Assembly: GCA_023260695.1 (NCBI GenBank)
Contig: JALQUR010000053.1
Span: 1 to 43,447 of the forward strand
Source of the DNA: Planctomycetaceae bacterium
GTDB lineage: Bacteria > Planctomycetota > Planctomycetia > Planctomycetales > Planctomycetaceae
DNA: 43,447 nt
Reading direction: 5' to 3'
Under the pieces are notes generated by a model. It had not been told where the DNA came from. It saw nothing but the letters and a program-made list of their open reading frames with translations, and did not search any database. Below, piece by piece: positions 1 to 9,349 of the stretch (its first letter is position 1; each line of letters opens with the position of its first letter). The translations under genes were made by a program, and so were the position numbers.

Positions 1-1
1 T

Positions 2-1888
2 GTTTCCGGTGAAAAGATCATTGGTATCGACCTTGGAACGACGAACTCCGTTGTCTCCATCATGGAGGGCGGTGAGCCTCGAGTCATTGCGAATCAGGAA
101 GGCAGCCGCACCACCCCCAGCGTCATCGCGTTTACCACCAAGGGCGAAACTCTGGTTGGTGAACCCGCCAAGCGACAGGCGGTCACCAATCCGCAGAACA
201 CCATCTACTCCATCAAGCGTTTCATGGGCCGCAGGCACAGTGAAGTGCAGGCTGAAGAAAAGCTGGTGCCCTACGAAGTTGTCGGTGGTGAATCTGACTA
301 CGTGAAAGTCAACATTCACGGAAAGGAGCACACTCCTCCGGAAATCTCAGCGCTCGTGCTGCGGAAACTGAAGGAAGCAGCGGAAAACCATCTGGGGCAC
401 AAGGTCAACAAGGCTGTCATCACAGTGCCGGCCTACTTCAATGACGCTCAGCGGCAGGCCACAAAGGATGCCGGACAGATTGCCGGTCTTGAGGTGGCCC
501 GTATCATCAATGAGCCGACCGCTGCTGCTCTTGCCTACGGTCTCGAAAAGAAGCGTGAAGAGAAGATCTGCGTCTTCGACCTCGGTGGCGGTACCTTCGA
601 TGTTTCCATCCTGGAGGTGGAAAGCGAACTCATCGAAGTACTCAGCACCAACGGAGATACTCACCTTGGCGGTGACGATTTCGATGAAGCACTGATCGAT
701 CATATCGCCTCAGAGTTTCAGAAGGAAAACGGGATTGATCTGCGGAAGGATCCGATGGCCCTGCAGCGTCTCCGCGAGGCTTCTGAAAAGGCCAAGAAGG
801 AACTTTCCTCCGGACAGTCGACCGACATTAACCTGCCGTTCATCACTGCAGACGCCACTGGCGCGAAACACCTGCAGCTGAGTGTCTCGCGATCACGTTT
901 TGAGGAACTCATCGACCCGCTCGTTGAACGTTGCCGGCAGCCGGTTCTGAATGCCCTGAAAGATGCAGGACTCAGCCCTTCGGACATCAACGAAGTTGTT
1001 CTTGTGGGCGGATCCACCCGTGTCCCGCGCGTCCAGCAGCTCGTCAGGGACATGTTCGGAAAGGATCCGCATCGCGGCGTGAATCCCGATGAAGTCGTGT
1101 CCCTGGGTGCGGCGATTCAGGGCGGTATTATCGCTGGCGATGTCAAGGATGTTGTTCTGCTGGATGTTACTCCGCTGTCGCTCGGCATCGAGACAGAGGG
1201 TGGCATCATGACGGTGCTGGTGGAACGCAACACTACCATTCCGACAACAAAGACCGAGACATTTTCCACAGCAGCCGACAATCAGCCGGCTGTGACTGTG
1301 AGTGTCTATCAGGGTGAACGTCGAATGGCTCAGGACAACCGCCAGCTCGATGTCTTCACACTCGACGGAATTACGCCCGCTCCACGCGGAGTACCTCAGA
1401 TCGAGGTGAAATTCGACATTGATGTCAATGGGATCCTGAAAGTGTCCGCAAAGGACAAGGCCACCGGCAAGGAACACTCCATTCAGATCAAACAGTCGAG
1501 TGGCCTGTCGGACGAAGAGATCGATCGCATGCGATCTGATGCAGAATCTCATGCCGCAGAAGACCAGAAACGCGAACAGCTCGCGAAGGCCCGCAACGAA
1601 GCCTCATCACTGGTCTACCAGGTTGAAAAAACACTGAAGGAACATGAGGACAAGATCGACGCCGGATCAAAGTCCGCCATCGAAGCCTCCATTGCCAAAG
1701 TCAATTCGGCTGCTGCGGGTGAAGATTCCGATGCCATCAAGTCTGCTGTCGCTGAACTTGCCCAGGCAAGCCAGTCGCTGGCACAGCACATGAATGCCGG
1801 TGCAGGCGATGCTCAGGCAGGATCGGACGATTCCGACAGCGACGGCTCTGACGACAACGTGATCGACGCGGAATTCGAGAAGAAGTGA
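2..1888 (+). CDS. dnaK: Chaperone protein DnaK (Hsp70), 5' end cut by window edge
   Basis: ATP-dependent cytosolic Hsp70 chaperone that works with DnaJ and GrpE. The frame is open from base 2, before the first ATG at 62, and those codons encode the start of the nucleotide-binding domain (GIDLGTTNS), so only a few N-terminal residues are missing. About 628 residues are visible, close to the usual 635-640. Other landmarks are the phosphate-binding [12 protein letters not shown], the adenosine motif [11 protein letters not shown], the substrate-binding beta-sandwich ([14 protein letters not shown]) and the acidic C-terminal tail ending in VIDAEFEKK, typical of bacterial DnaK. The gene ends 31 bp before a strong hairpin terminator. 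grpE or dnaJ may lie upstream outside the window; neither is visible here. Confidence 0.98.
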   Translation, partial: VSGEKIIGIDLGTTNSVVSIMEGGEPRVIANQEGSRTTPSVIAFTTKGETLVGEPAKRQAVTNPQNTIYSIKRFMGRRHSEVQAEEKLVPYEVVGGESDYVKVNIHGKEHTPPEISALVLRKLKEAAENHLGHKVNKAVITVPAYFNDAQRQATKDAGQIAGLEVARIINEPTAAALAYGLEKKREEKICVFDLGGGTFDVSILEVESELIEVLSTNGDTHLGGDDFDEALIDHIASEFQKENGIDLRKDPMALQRLREASEKAKKELSSGQSTDINLPFITADATGAKHLQLSVSRSRFEELIDPLVERCRQPVLNALKDAGLSPSDINEVVLVGGSTRVPRVQQLVRDMFGKDPHRGVNPDEVVSLGAAIQGGIIAGDVKDVVLLDVTPLSLGIETEGGIMTVLVERNTTIPTTKTETFSTAADNQPAVTVSVYQGERRMAQDNRQLDVFTLDGITPAPRGVPQIEVKFDIDVNGILKVSAKDKATGKEHSIQIKQSSGLSDEEIDRMRSDAESHAAEDQKREQLAKARNEASSLVYQVEKTLKEHEDKIDAGSKSAIEASIAKVNSAAAGEDSDAIKSAVAELAQASQSLAQHMNAGAGDAQAGSDDSDSDGSDDNVIDAEFEKK

Positions 1889-1919
1889 GTTCTTCGACTC
1901 AATCGTGACAGCACCATCG

Positions 1920-1955
1920 AAACAGGCCCGTGAAGTTTTCTTCGCGGGCCTGTTT
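1920..1955. terminator. Bidirectional rho-independent terminator between dnaK and the oxidoreductase gene
   Basis: A 16-bp stem with one T-G wobble closes a TTTT loop (arms 1920-1935 and 1940-1955). The stem has A residues at its left foot and T residues at its right foot, so transcripts from either side end in a short U run. It lies between the convergent dnaK (stop at 1888) and the minus-strand oxidoreductase (stop at 2022), so it probably serves both. Confidence 0.9.
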
Positions 1956-2021
1956 CATTTCTGCATACAATCACTCCCTGCCGCACCTTCCCGAGTCGGC
2001 ATCAGAGTCCAGGCCTGACTG

Positions 2022-3464
2022 TCAGACAATTTCCGGCACGACAAACCCTTCCCGGTATTCACGCCGCATCCAGCGATTTGCCGCTTCAGAATCACCCGTA
2101 AACCTGCCGGTCTCAGGATCCAGAGTGAGCACACTGCTGACCTTCAGACCGGGATCCTGCGGATTGATGCGATGCGCCAGCATATGCTCGTGCATCTCAC
2201 GCATCAGCTCCGGCCAGCCATCAGCGTCAACGGCCTGCAGTGAGTCATGACTGAACTGCGTTCCTGCCTGAAAAGCCACGTTGGCCAGATTGCACCAGCC
2301 AGTGGAATGATTACCCGTTTCCACGTCAGCATTCAGATCCTCAGCACGTCGACTGCGAACCGCCTCAATGAAGTTCTGCTGATGGATTCCCATACCGCTT
2401 GTGCCACGGAATTGTCGCACTTCTCTGCCGTCCGCATCATAAGCAACAGCGCGGCCCCGCTGCCCTTCAAGCCGCCCCCCTTCACAGTAAGCGATATAGC
2501 CACTTCCGGGACCGGGGTGCTTCGGGGAACCCTTGGCATCAGGACCAGCGGTCAGATTCGAAAGTCCGATGACAACTGGAGCAATACCGGTGTCGAACCA
2601 GGCAAAATGAACATTTGGTGTCTGCCCGGCATCATTCCAGACGACCCGGCCACCCCCGCCAAGAATACGATTGGGCAGACTCACCTGATCGCGGAAGACG
2701 ACATTCCGGACGTCATCCAGTACATGCACTCCCCAGTTCCCCATCTCTCCGGAACCGGTATTCCAGTCCCAGTGCCAGTCATACTGCAGATTGTTCCGGA
2801 AGATCGGCTGATCCTGTGCGGGACCAAGCCACAGGTTGTAGTCCACGCTGGCCGGGATCTCCAGAGGTGTTGCACGACGTCCAATTGATCCGCGCACTCC
2901 AAAACGATTGACTCGCACGGACCTGAGACTGCCGAGCGCAGAATCCTCATGCAGAAACTGTTTGATCTCTGCCTGCATCGGATCAGAACGCTGCTGAGTA
3001 CCCAACTGGCAGATCCGGCCATATTTCCGGGCGGCTGCGACCGCCTGGTCACCCTCCCACTGTGTGTGCGACAAAGGCTTCTCAACATACACGTCCTTTC
3101 CCGCCTGCATCGCCCAGATCGCTGCCAGACAGTGCCAGTGATTACAGGTTGAAACAACCACTGCATCAACGTTTTCAGAATCCAGCAGCTGCCGCAGATC
3201 CGCATGACCGGACGCCTCAGAAAATCTCTCTTTGGCCTTGCCGAGCCGGCTGTCATCAGGATCACACAACGCCGTAACCGCTACGCCGTCGACGCGTGTG
3301 AATGCGCTCATCAGCTCATTCGCACGCCCACCGCAGCTGATGAATCCAAGCCGAACTGCTTCGTTTGCAGGCGCAGCGGAAGCGAAAGATCGCGATGAAC
3401 CGGCAACATGGATTCCTGCGGCCAGCCCTGTGGCCAGAAACTGTCGTCGACTTGTCTGAAGCAT
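2022..3464 (-). CDS. Gfo/Idh/MocA family oxidoreductase with TAT signal
   Basis: 480-residue predicted NAD(P)-dependent sugar or polyol dehydrogenase of the Gfo/Idh/MocA family. The N-terminus carries a twin-arginine signal (SRRQFLATG, residues about 5-13), implying export in folded form. A Rossmann motif follows (LGFISCGGRANEL, about 39-51), then the family EKP motif (YVEKPLSH) and a C-terminal alpha/beta substrate domain. The open frame extends to 3659, but the ATG at 3464 is preferred because AGGAG lies about 10 nt upstream and the TAT signal starts at once. Planctomycetes carry many exported paralogues of this family. The substrate cannot be told from sequence. It converges on dnaK and shares its terminator. 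Confidence 0.9.
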   Translation of the reverse strand: MLQTSRRQFLATGLAAGIHVAGSSRSFASAAPANEAVRLGFISCGGRANELMSAFTRVDGVAVTALCDPDDSRLGKAKERFSEASGHADLRQLLDSENVDAVVVSTCNHWHCLAAIWAMQAGKDVYVEKPLSHTQWEGDQAVAAARKYGRICQLGTQQRSDPMQAEIKQFLHEDSALGSLRSVRVNRFGVRGSIGRRATPLEIPASVDYNLWLGPAQDQPIFRNNLQYDWHWDWNTGSGEMGNWGVHVLDDVRNVVFRDQVSLPNRILGGGGRVVWNDAGQTPNVHFAWFDTGIAPVVIGLSNLTAGPDAKGSPKHPGPGSGYIAYCEGGRLEGQRGRAVAYDADGREVRQFRGTSGMGIHQQNFIEAVRSRRAEDLNADVETGNHSTGWCNLANVAFQAGTQFSHDSLQAVDADGWPELMREMHEHMLAHRINPQDPGLKVSSVLTLDPETGRFTGDSEAANRWMRREYREGFVVPEIV

Positions 3465-3731
3465 CTGCACAATTCTCCTGATAAAAAACTTACAGCTGCC
3501 GCTGTCCACCGAACCGAACTGCTCCGACAAGCTGCAATGAGTACGGCTGTTCCGCTCCTGATGTCTCTTCGCTCCAACGCTGCCCGACACAGCCACCGCC
3601 AGCGTAGCTGTTTGTGGCGACTCAATTGTGTGCTGCAGCTGCCGGATATGAATCAACACACAATCTTAGAATCCTGCAGGCTCTGCTGCCAGCAGCGACT
3701 GATCCGGCGAGGCAATGCGGTTCCCGCAGAG

Positions 3732-4868
3732 TCAGCGGTCCCCGGTGGGCTGTTCAAGAATCGCCCGACCGGCCGCGATTTCGTCCAGGTGACCGCGAAT
3801 CCGGCGACGTTCATCCCGAGGCGCCCGATCAACCGCGTCAGCAGCATGTCGGGCTGCTTCGGAAAACTGCCCTTCTCCGGCGAGAGCAACTGCGAGCGTA
3901 TCCAGAGTATTCCACTGCTGATAGCGAGTCATCTCACAGGCTTGCCGAGCTAACTGCAGGGCCTTTGAGGTATTCCGGATTCTCTCATCAGGACAAGTTG
4001 CCAGCAGCCACGCGAGGTCGTTGATCGCTTCGAATTTCTGCGGACTGATCTCGATCGCGTTCTGCAGATCACTGATCGCTTCCTGATATCGGCCCTGTTT
4101 CCGCAGGGCACTTGCCCGATTACCAAGAGCATCCACGAATCTGGGGTCCAGTCGCAGCGCCGCATTGAAATCCTTCAGGGCCGCAACGTTGTCACTGGAT
4201 CTCATGTGCACGATCCCGCGGTTATTCAACGCCTCCGTGAAGTCGGGGACCACCAGCAGCGCTGTCTGCAGATCCTTGAGTGCCAGTCGCGAATCACCGC
4301 TGTCCAGATGAGCCAGCGCGCGGTTGTTCAGATACATCACATTGCTCGGCTCAGCCTTGAGCGCAGCATCGAAATCCTGAACAGCTCTGCGGTAGTCCCC
4401 CAGCAGATAATACGCCTTGCCGCGGTTGTTCATAGCACCGCTGTTTCTGCGGTCCCGACGCAGGCTCTCATCAAAGTCGGAAATCGCCCGCAGATACTCG
4501 GAGTGTGCGAGGAAAGCCACGCCACGCAGATGAAAGTTTTCAGCTGAAGCGTCGCGTGCAAGTCGAGCGGAAAGCTGATCAATCGCAGAATCAAACGGCA
4601 CCGTCTCCTTTTCCCAGAGCCAGCCACCCTTCTCTTCGATCCAGAACCATTCGCCATTGACCAGCGAAACTTCGAAAATCTCGCCCAGGTAGCAGGTCCA
4701 GACGGTGGCCTCAGGAGTCCTCATTGGCGCCCCGTGGCGAATGATCATTACGCGGGAGCCAACGCGTGGATCGGCGGCGGGATTCTGACCATGAGCAGCG
4801 GCAGATGCCCCGCCCAGTACAGCCAGCAACAGCAAATAAACTCCCCACTGTTTCCACCGCAGCGACAT
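3732..4868 (-). CDS. Secreted SH3-like/TPR repeat protein
   Basis: 378-residue protein with an N-terminal signal peptide (hydrophobic core YLLLLAVLGGASAAA), then a bacterial SH3-like module (VGSRVMIIRHG through WFWIEEKGGWLWE, about residues 35-90). Five or so tandem tetratricopeptide repeats follow between about residues 110 and 285, with motifs such as NNRGKAYYLLGDYRRAVQDF. TPRs usually mediate protein-protein contacts; no catalytic motif is seen. An in-frame ATG at 4892 is an alternative start. The one at 4868 is chosen because it has a purine-rich GGGGGATGG upstream and gives a standard signal peptide. The gene lies 267 bp upstream of the oxidoreductase on the same strand and need not be co-transcribed with it. 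Partner unknown. Confidence 0.85.
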   Translation of the reverse strand: MSLRWKQWGVYLLLLAVLGGASAAAHGQNPAADPRVGSRVMIIRHGAPMRTPEATVWTCYLGEIFEVSLVNGEWFWIEEKGGWLWEKETVPFDSAIDQLSARLARDASAENFHLRGVAFLAHSEYLRAISDFDESLRRDRRNSGAMNNRGKAYYLLGDYRRAVQDFDAALKAEPSNVMYLNNRALAHLDSGDSRLALKDLQTALLVVPDFTEALNNRGIVHMRSSDNVAALKDFNAALRLDPRFVDALGNRASALRKQGRYQEAISDLQNAIEISPQKFEAINDLAWLLATCPDERIRNTSKALQLARQACEMTRYQQWNTLDTLAVALAGEGQFSEAARHAADAVDRAPRDERRRIRGHLDEIAAGRAILEQPTGDR

Positions 4869-5068
4869 CGCCCATCCCCCGAGTTCATCCATGAGCTCTC
4901 GAACTATCCTCCACCTGTGCTCGAATCGGCAATTTCAACCGAAATCCTGACCGCAATCCGGAGTCGAATGGATCTACTGCCGCCGCAACCCCGAATTTGC
5001 CCTGCGAGCTGGCCAATCCTGCCGAACAAATGCGTCTGCAATTCACACATGTCACACATGCTGCAGAT

Positions 5069-6142
5069 TTATCGCTGATAAATGGGAAGGAACCCATATT
5101 CGATCGAAAGCGCCAGCACGGCGAGCGATGTGGAATAGACACGTCCAGCCTGCCGCTCTGTCCCATCCTCCGGGGTCCAGTAGCCAATGGGGCTCTGCAG
5201 CTCCAGAATCGTCTCATACAGATGTCGCCGGGCCTGCTGCCATTCCGCCCCCCCCACCTTGTACATGCCGACCGTGCAGTAGTAGGCGCCGTAGAAAAAA
5301 TAATGCTCCGACCGCACCAGCGGACGCGAAAGAATCAGACGAGCAGCCGCCAGCGTTTCCGGCGTCCGATGCTCCCCGCATACTTCCAGCGCGGTAATAC
5401 CAGTGCCGGCCCGGGTGATTGTGCTGCCATGTCCGACCATGTAGCCGAAGCCGCCGTCATGCTTCACATGCAGACGCTTCAGATAATCAATGGCCCGATC
5501 GATGTTTTCCACCGGCACATCGCAGCCAATGTCCCGGGCGGCACGAAGCGACAGCAACTGCCAGGCACTGACACTCAGATCCGAATCCCGACTGGTCGGC
5601 TGATATCGCCAGCCACCACTGTGCTCCTCCGGTCGCGGATGATTCTGTGCATCAATAATCAGCCGCACGGCTCGCTGCAGACAATCCCGACACTGCTGCT
5701 CCTGAGTACCTCCCAGCATTCCACTGATTTCGGCAAGCATCAGCGTGGCAATACCATGACTGTACATCGGGCCATGGCCAGCCCGAGCTCCCACCAGAAG
5801 ACCATTGTCACGTTGCTGGGCCATGAGCCATGCGAGGCCTCGCGGAAGCAGTTTCCCCCACGGACCTTCACCGGGAACATGTCCGGCCGCCATGAAGGCC
5901 ATCATCGCCAGCGCAGTCGTCGCCGTGGATTCACCAAAATCATTTGTCGTCCATGCACCTGAGGGCTGCTGCTCCGCCGCCAGCCAGACCAGCGCCCTGC
6001 GAATCGCCGCATCAATACGCTGATTGAGCTGCCGCTCTTCCACTTCGTCAGCAGTAATCGGACCTGCAGGGATCAGTGCAGCCAGCGGCAGTGCAGACTG
6101 GCGAAGGAAGCTGCGACGTCCACTGCTGAAAGTACTGTGCAT
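5069..6142 (-). CDS. TAT-exported prenyltransferase/squalene-oxidase repeat protein
   Basis: 357-residue protein of the terpene-cyclase-like alpha/alpha toroid fold. It shows repeated Gln/Gly/Trp-type motifs (QPSGAW, QRDNGLL, HSGGWRYQ, HDGGFGYM, SPIGYWTPEDG) spread over residues about 60-345. The N-terminus has a twin-arginine signal (GRRSFLRQSALPLAAL). Family members of this short exported type are common in planctomycetes and are not shown to be cyclases. I see no squalene-hopene cyclase DxDD acid motif in the expected context, so an enzymatic role is doubtful. The frame extends to 6187, but the ATG at 6142 has GAGGAAG about 7 nt upstream and places the TAT motif correctly. Divergent from the HIT gene. 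Confidence 0.85.
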   Translation of the reverse strand: MHSTFSSGRRSFLRQSALPLAALIPAGPITADEVEERQLNQRIDAAIRRALVWLAAEQQPSGAWTTNDFGESTATTALAMMAFMAAGHVPGEGPWGKLLPRGLAWLMAQQRDNGLLVGARAGHGPMYSHGIATLMLAEISGMLGGTQEQQCRDCLQRAVRLIIDAQNHPRPEEHSGGWRYQPTSRDSDLSVSAWQLLSLRAARDIGCDVPVENIDRAIDYLKRLHVKHDGGFGYMVGHGSTITRAGTGITALEVCGEHRTPETLAAARLILSRPLVRSEHYFFYGAYYCTVGMYKVGGAEWQQARRHLYETILELQSPIGYWTPEDGTERQAGRVYSTSLAVLALSIEYGFLPIYQR

Positions 6143-6273
6143 GATCGCTTCCTCAGTTTCCGGCGATGCATCGCCGACCTCACGCATTCTGCGGACTCTT
6201 CGGGATCCCCGGCATTCTCTTCAGAATCCCCCTGAACCTCGAATGTTCCAGACTCATCAAATGAGAAATTTCC

Positions 6274-6296
6274 ACGGGCAATTCTGAATTGCCCGT
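6274..6296 (+). other. Perfect inverted repeat with T-run in a divergent intergenic region
   Basis: ACGGGCAATT and AATTGCCCGT form a perfect 10-bp stem around a 3-nt loop, followed on the plus strand by TTTTG. It has terminator form, yet it lies between two divergent gene starts (6142 minus, 6405 plus). It could be a leader terminator (attenuator) of the HIT transcript, a block to upstream-directed read-through, or a protein-binding palindrome. Confidence 0.6.
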
Positions 6297-6404
6297 TTTG
6301 TCATCGGCGTGCCACTGGAGTTTACTGCAGATCCTGCTACTTTTTCACGGCAGTGCAGTGGCTCGGCTGACCTGCAGCAATCAGTATTTTCAGAAAGGTA
6401 CGGC

Positions 6405-6740
6405 GTGACCGTTTTCCAGAAAATCATCGATGGGGAAATCCCCGCAAAGATTGTCCACGAAGACGAACACTGCCTGGCTTTTCACGATGTCAGCCCTCAG
6501 GCTCCGGTCCATGTTCTGCTGATTCCTCGCAAGCCCGTAGTGTCACTCGATGAACTCACCGAACAGGATACTCAGCTCAGCGGACACCTGCTCAGCATGG
6601 TGCCGCGAATTGCTGCAATGCTCGGCCTGACCGATGGTTATCGAACCGTGATCAATACGGGCAGTCATGGTGGCCAGACCGTCTTTCATCTGCATATCCA
6701 CATTTTGGGCGGACGTCCGCTTGCCTGGCCCCCGGGCTGA
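6405..6740 (+). CDS. HIT family (histidine triad, HINT-like) nucleotide hydrolase
   Basis: 111-residue cytosolic histidine-triad protein of the HINT branch, which hydrolyses purine nucleoside phosphoramidates and related adenylates. The N-terminal part (FQKIIDGEIPAKIVHEDE) and the C-terminal active-site motif (HLHIHILGGRPL, about 97-108) match the family, and the length is typical. The frame is open from 6309, but the GTG at 6405 is chosen: AAAGG lies about 7 nt upstream and the family-conserved sequence starts immediately after it. The gene is followed 112 bp later by the DUF3500 gene on the same strand. Confidence 0.93.
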   Translation: MTVFQKIIDGEIPAKIVHEDEHCLAFHDVSPQAPVHVLLIPRKPVVSLDELTEQDTQLSGHLLSMVPRIAAMLGLTDGYRTVINTGSHGGQTVFHLHIHILGGRPLAWPPG

Positions 6741-6852
6741 ACCCACTGCGGATTCAGCGGCAGACAGTCAGGGCTTCCCGATCTGGAAGTCAGCTGCGGT
6801 CTGTCGGCAGTTCACCGCCTCCCACCAGTTCCAGACTAAAAAGGATACTTCA

Positions 6853-7875
6853 ATGGTTTTCGCACAACGGCTGATTCTGTTGTCACTCTGCAGCATCCTG
6901 CTGCAGCCCGCAGTTCGCGGCCAGGATGATTCTGATCGCCCCGGCCTGGCAATGGCAAAAGCAGCGACAACGTTCCGCGGCCTGCTGAATGACGAACTGA
7001 AGAAGAAGCTCAGCTATTCCTTTGACGATCCGGAACGTGTCAACTGGCACTTCATTCCTCGTGAACGTAATGGCGTTGTGCTGTGGGACCTCGAAGGTGA
7101 AAGCCGTGCCGCGGCCGACGAACTGGTGAAGTCAGGTCTGTCCGCTGCCGGATACCTGACGACGCTGCAGATTCGCAGCCTGGAAGAAGTTCTGTACCTC
7201 TTCGAGGGTGGTGAAGAGGAGTTTCGTCGACAGCGTCGACACACCCACAAGTACCACATCACGATCTTCGGTGAACCGGCCGCAAAGGGAACCTGGGGCT
7301 GGCGTTTTGAAGGTCACCACCTGTCACTGAATTTTGTCATCCGCGATGGCGTTATTGTCAGCAGCACACCCGAGATGCTGGGCACCAATCCGGCTCTGAT
7401 TGATGCCGGTCCGGGCCGCAGTCTGCGCGTCCTCGGCACAAGGGAAGACCTTGCTCGCAGCATCCTGCTGGCCTGCAACGACAGTCAGAAAAAAGCGATG
7501 TGGATTTCCAGTGAAGCACCGGATGAGATCCGTGGCCCCGGTGAAGCTCAGCCAGTCGTAGCAGAAGCAGTCGGACTGCGATATGCCGACATGTCACCTG
7601 ATCAGCAGAAACTGTTCCGCGAACTCATCGGAGAATACGTCAAGGGAATGCCGGCACAGGTCGTACGTGATCGGATGCAGGCAATTGAGAAATCCGGAAT
7701 GGCCGAAATCCGAATGGGCTGGTGGGGTGATGCCGAACCCAACAAACGTCACCACTACGTCATTCAGGGCAGCAGCTTTGTGATTGAGTACAACAATACG
7801 CAGAACTCCGCCAACCACGTCCATTCCATCTGGCGCAATCTTGCCGGAGACTTCGATCTGCCAGCAGGCAAGTGA
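6853..7875 (+). CDS. DUF3500 family secreted protein
   Basis: 340-residue protein with a signal peptide (RLILLSLCSILLQPAVRGQ) and one domain matching DUF3500: an N-terminal MAKAATTFRGLLNDELKK segment, a central THKYHITIFG/GWRFEGHHLSLNF core and a C-terminal YVIQGSSFVIEYNNTQNSANHVHS. Family members are exported proteins of unknown function. The conserved His and Asn residues near the C-terminus could bind a metal, but this is not established. The start has AAGGA about 8 nt upstream. A strong terminator follows 35 bp after the stop. Confidence 0.88.
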   Translation: MVFAQRLILLSLCSILLQPAVRGQDDSDRPGLAMAKAATTFRGLLNDELKKKLSYSFDDPERVNWHFIPRERNGVVLWDLEGESRAAADELVKSGLSAAGYLTTLQIRSLEEVLYLFEGGEEEFRRQRRHTHKYHITIFGEPAAKGTWGWRFEGHHLSLNFVIRDGVIVSSTPEMLGTNPALIDAGPGRSLRVLGTREDLARSILLACNDSQKKAMWISSEAPDEIRGPGEAQPVVAEAVGLRYADMSPDQQKLFRELIGEYVKGMPAQVVRDRMQAIEKSGMAEIRMGWWGDAEPNKRHHYVIQGSSFVIEYNNTQNSANHVHSIWRNLAGDFDLPAGK

Positions 7876-7910
7876 CCTCCGTACTTCGCCTGTCATGCCG
7901 ACAGTCTGTT

Positions 7911-7949
7911 ACTGACCCGATGGCATCCCGCCGTCGGGTCAGTTCTTTT
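7911..7949 (+). terminator. Rho-independent terminator after the DUF3500 gene
   Basis: ACTGACCCGA (7911-7920) pairs perfectly with TCGGGTCAGT (7934-7943). Three further inner pairs, including one T-G, make about 13 bp around a 7-nt loop. TTCTTTT follows on the plus strand. It separates the DUF3500 gene from the M16 peptidase pair. Confidence 0.88.
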
Positions 7950-7993
7950 GTCGGTCCTGCACAGCCATTCCATTCCTGTCGCTCGGTGTCCAT

Positions 7994-9247
7994 ATGACCG
8001 CAGAATCAGAGTCGTTTCAGTTATCCAGTGGCGTCACGGTCGTATTCGAATCGATGCCACATACCGAATCAGCAGCGATTTCTGTTCTGCTGCCCGCAGG
8101 TGTCGTTCGTGAAGCTGCGGGACGCAATGGCACATCATCCATACTCACGGAAATGCTCCCCCGCGGAGCTGCCGGCATGTCCTCGAGGGAACTCTGCGCA
8201 GCACTCGACAACCTCGGACTGCAGCGGCACCTGAGCAACAGCAGCGCGCATCTGACATTTTCGGGAGCGACAACCGCTGACCGTCTGCTGCATGCCGTTC
8301 CACTCATCGCCAATATGATCCGTTCTCCACATCTCGAAGAGACTGACTTTCTGGCATCAAGAGATCTCGTTGCTCAGAGCCTGATGTCCGTTGAAGACGA
8401 ACCCCGTCAGCAGCTCAGCCGAATGCTCAGGAAATGTGCCTACCCGGCTCCCTGGGGAAATCCTTCCGATGGAGAGGCCGAGGATCTTCCGGCAATCACT
8501 CTCGACGGTATCCGGGATCATCACCAGCGATTTGTCACACCCCGGGAAACAATCATCGGTATTGCTGGAAACCTCGAACTCACTGCGGTTCGTGATGCAC
8601 TCGAACGGGCATTTGGCGACTGGTCCGGTGAGGAACTTCCGGAAGTGATCTGTGGAGATGTGGTCCCGTCGCCCTGTCATGTGCACCACAAGTCGGCACA
8701 GACTCAGATCGGTGTGGCATGGCACAGTGTTCCGGTTTCCAGTCCACGATATTACGACGCCTGGGCAGCGGTCAGCCTGCTCAGCGGAGGCATGAGTTCT
8801 CGGCTGTTCACCGAGGTTCGCGAGAAGCGAGGCCTGTGCTATGCCATTTCGGCATCACTGAGCTGCCTGAAGGACGAGGCACGAGTCATGGCCTGTGCCG
8901 GCACCACACCGGAACGAGCTCAGGAAACACTCGACGTCATGGTTGCCGAGATTCTTCGGTTGCACGAGGACATCACCGAGGAGGAACTGCAGCGATGCCG
9001 CGCGAGAGCGCGAAGCTCCCTGATCATGCAGCAGGAATCGACCTCTTCCAGAGCATCATCACTCGCACGTGACATGTATCTGCTGAATCGAATTGTAAGC
9101 CTCGACCAGATTCACGAACACATCCGCAATGTTACTCTGGACAGCGTGCGTGAGTTCATTCTGGATCACCCGCCACAGGACATGGCGCTGGTAACCATTG
9201 GTCCCGCTGCTCTCGATCCGGCGACAACGCGGCAGGCAGCCTCATGA
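7994..9247 (+). CDS. M16 family peptidase-like protein lacking the zinc motif
   Basis: 417-residue protein with the two-domain M16B fold. The alignment around GTSSILTEMLPRGA (about 46-59) shows that the inverted zinc motif HxxEH is replaced: Ser, Thr and Glu stand where His, Glu and His should be. The downstream glutamate region reads VAQSLMS instead of the usual LEEI. By contrast the C-terminal Arg/Tyr motif (SSRLFTEVREKRGLCYAIS) is intact. This is the pattern of the non-catalytic subunit in heterodimeric M16B peptidases. The catalytic partner follows 102 bp downstream on the same strand. Length and frame are intact, so it is not a pseudogene. Confidence 0.9.
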   Translation: MTAESESFQLSSGVTVVFESMPHTESAAISVLLPAGVVREAAGRNGTSSILTEMLPRGAAGMSSRELCAALDNLGLQRHLSNSSAHLTFSGATTADRLLHAVPLIANMIRSPHLEETDFLASRDLVAQSLMSVEDEPRQQLSRMLRKCAYPAPWGNPSDGEAEDLPAITLDGIRDHHQRFVTPRETIIGIAGNLELTAVRDALERAFGDWSGEELPEVICGDVVPSPCHVHHKSAQTQIGVAWHSVPVSSPRYYDAWAAVSLLSGGMSSRLFTEVREKRGLCYAISASLSCLKDEARVMACAGTTPERAQETLDVMVAEILRLHEDITEEELQRCRARARSSLIMQQESTSSRASSLARDMYLLNRIVSLDQIHEHIRNVTLDSVREFILDHPPQDMALVTIGPAALDPATTRQAAS

Positions 9248-9349
9248 ACCAATACTGAAATGACGAACCGGTCCGAGACCGACGCTCGAACAATCCACTC
9301 CCTGCCGCACAACAACCTGGCGAATCAGACCTGCACGGAACCAGACTCC

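Noticed and set aside
893-1552. 219-residue minus-strand open frame inside dnaK
   Set aside because: It lies fully antisense to a strongly conserved gene, has no recognisable motif, and is a codon-bias shadow.
4997-5962. 321-residue plus-strand open frame
   Set aside because: It is antisense to the prenyltransferase-repeat gene, which has clear motifs, a TAT signal and a ribosome-binding site; the plus frame has none.
7994-9247. Idea that the zinc-less M16 gene is a decaying pseudogene
   Set aside because: The frame is full length, the Arg/Tyr motif is intact, and pairing of an inactive with an active subunit is a known M16 pattern.
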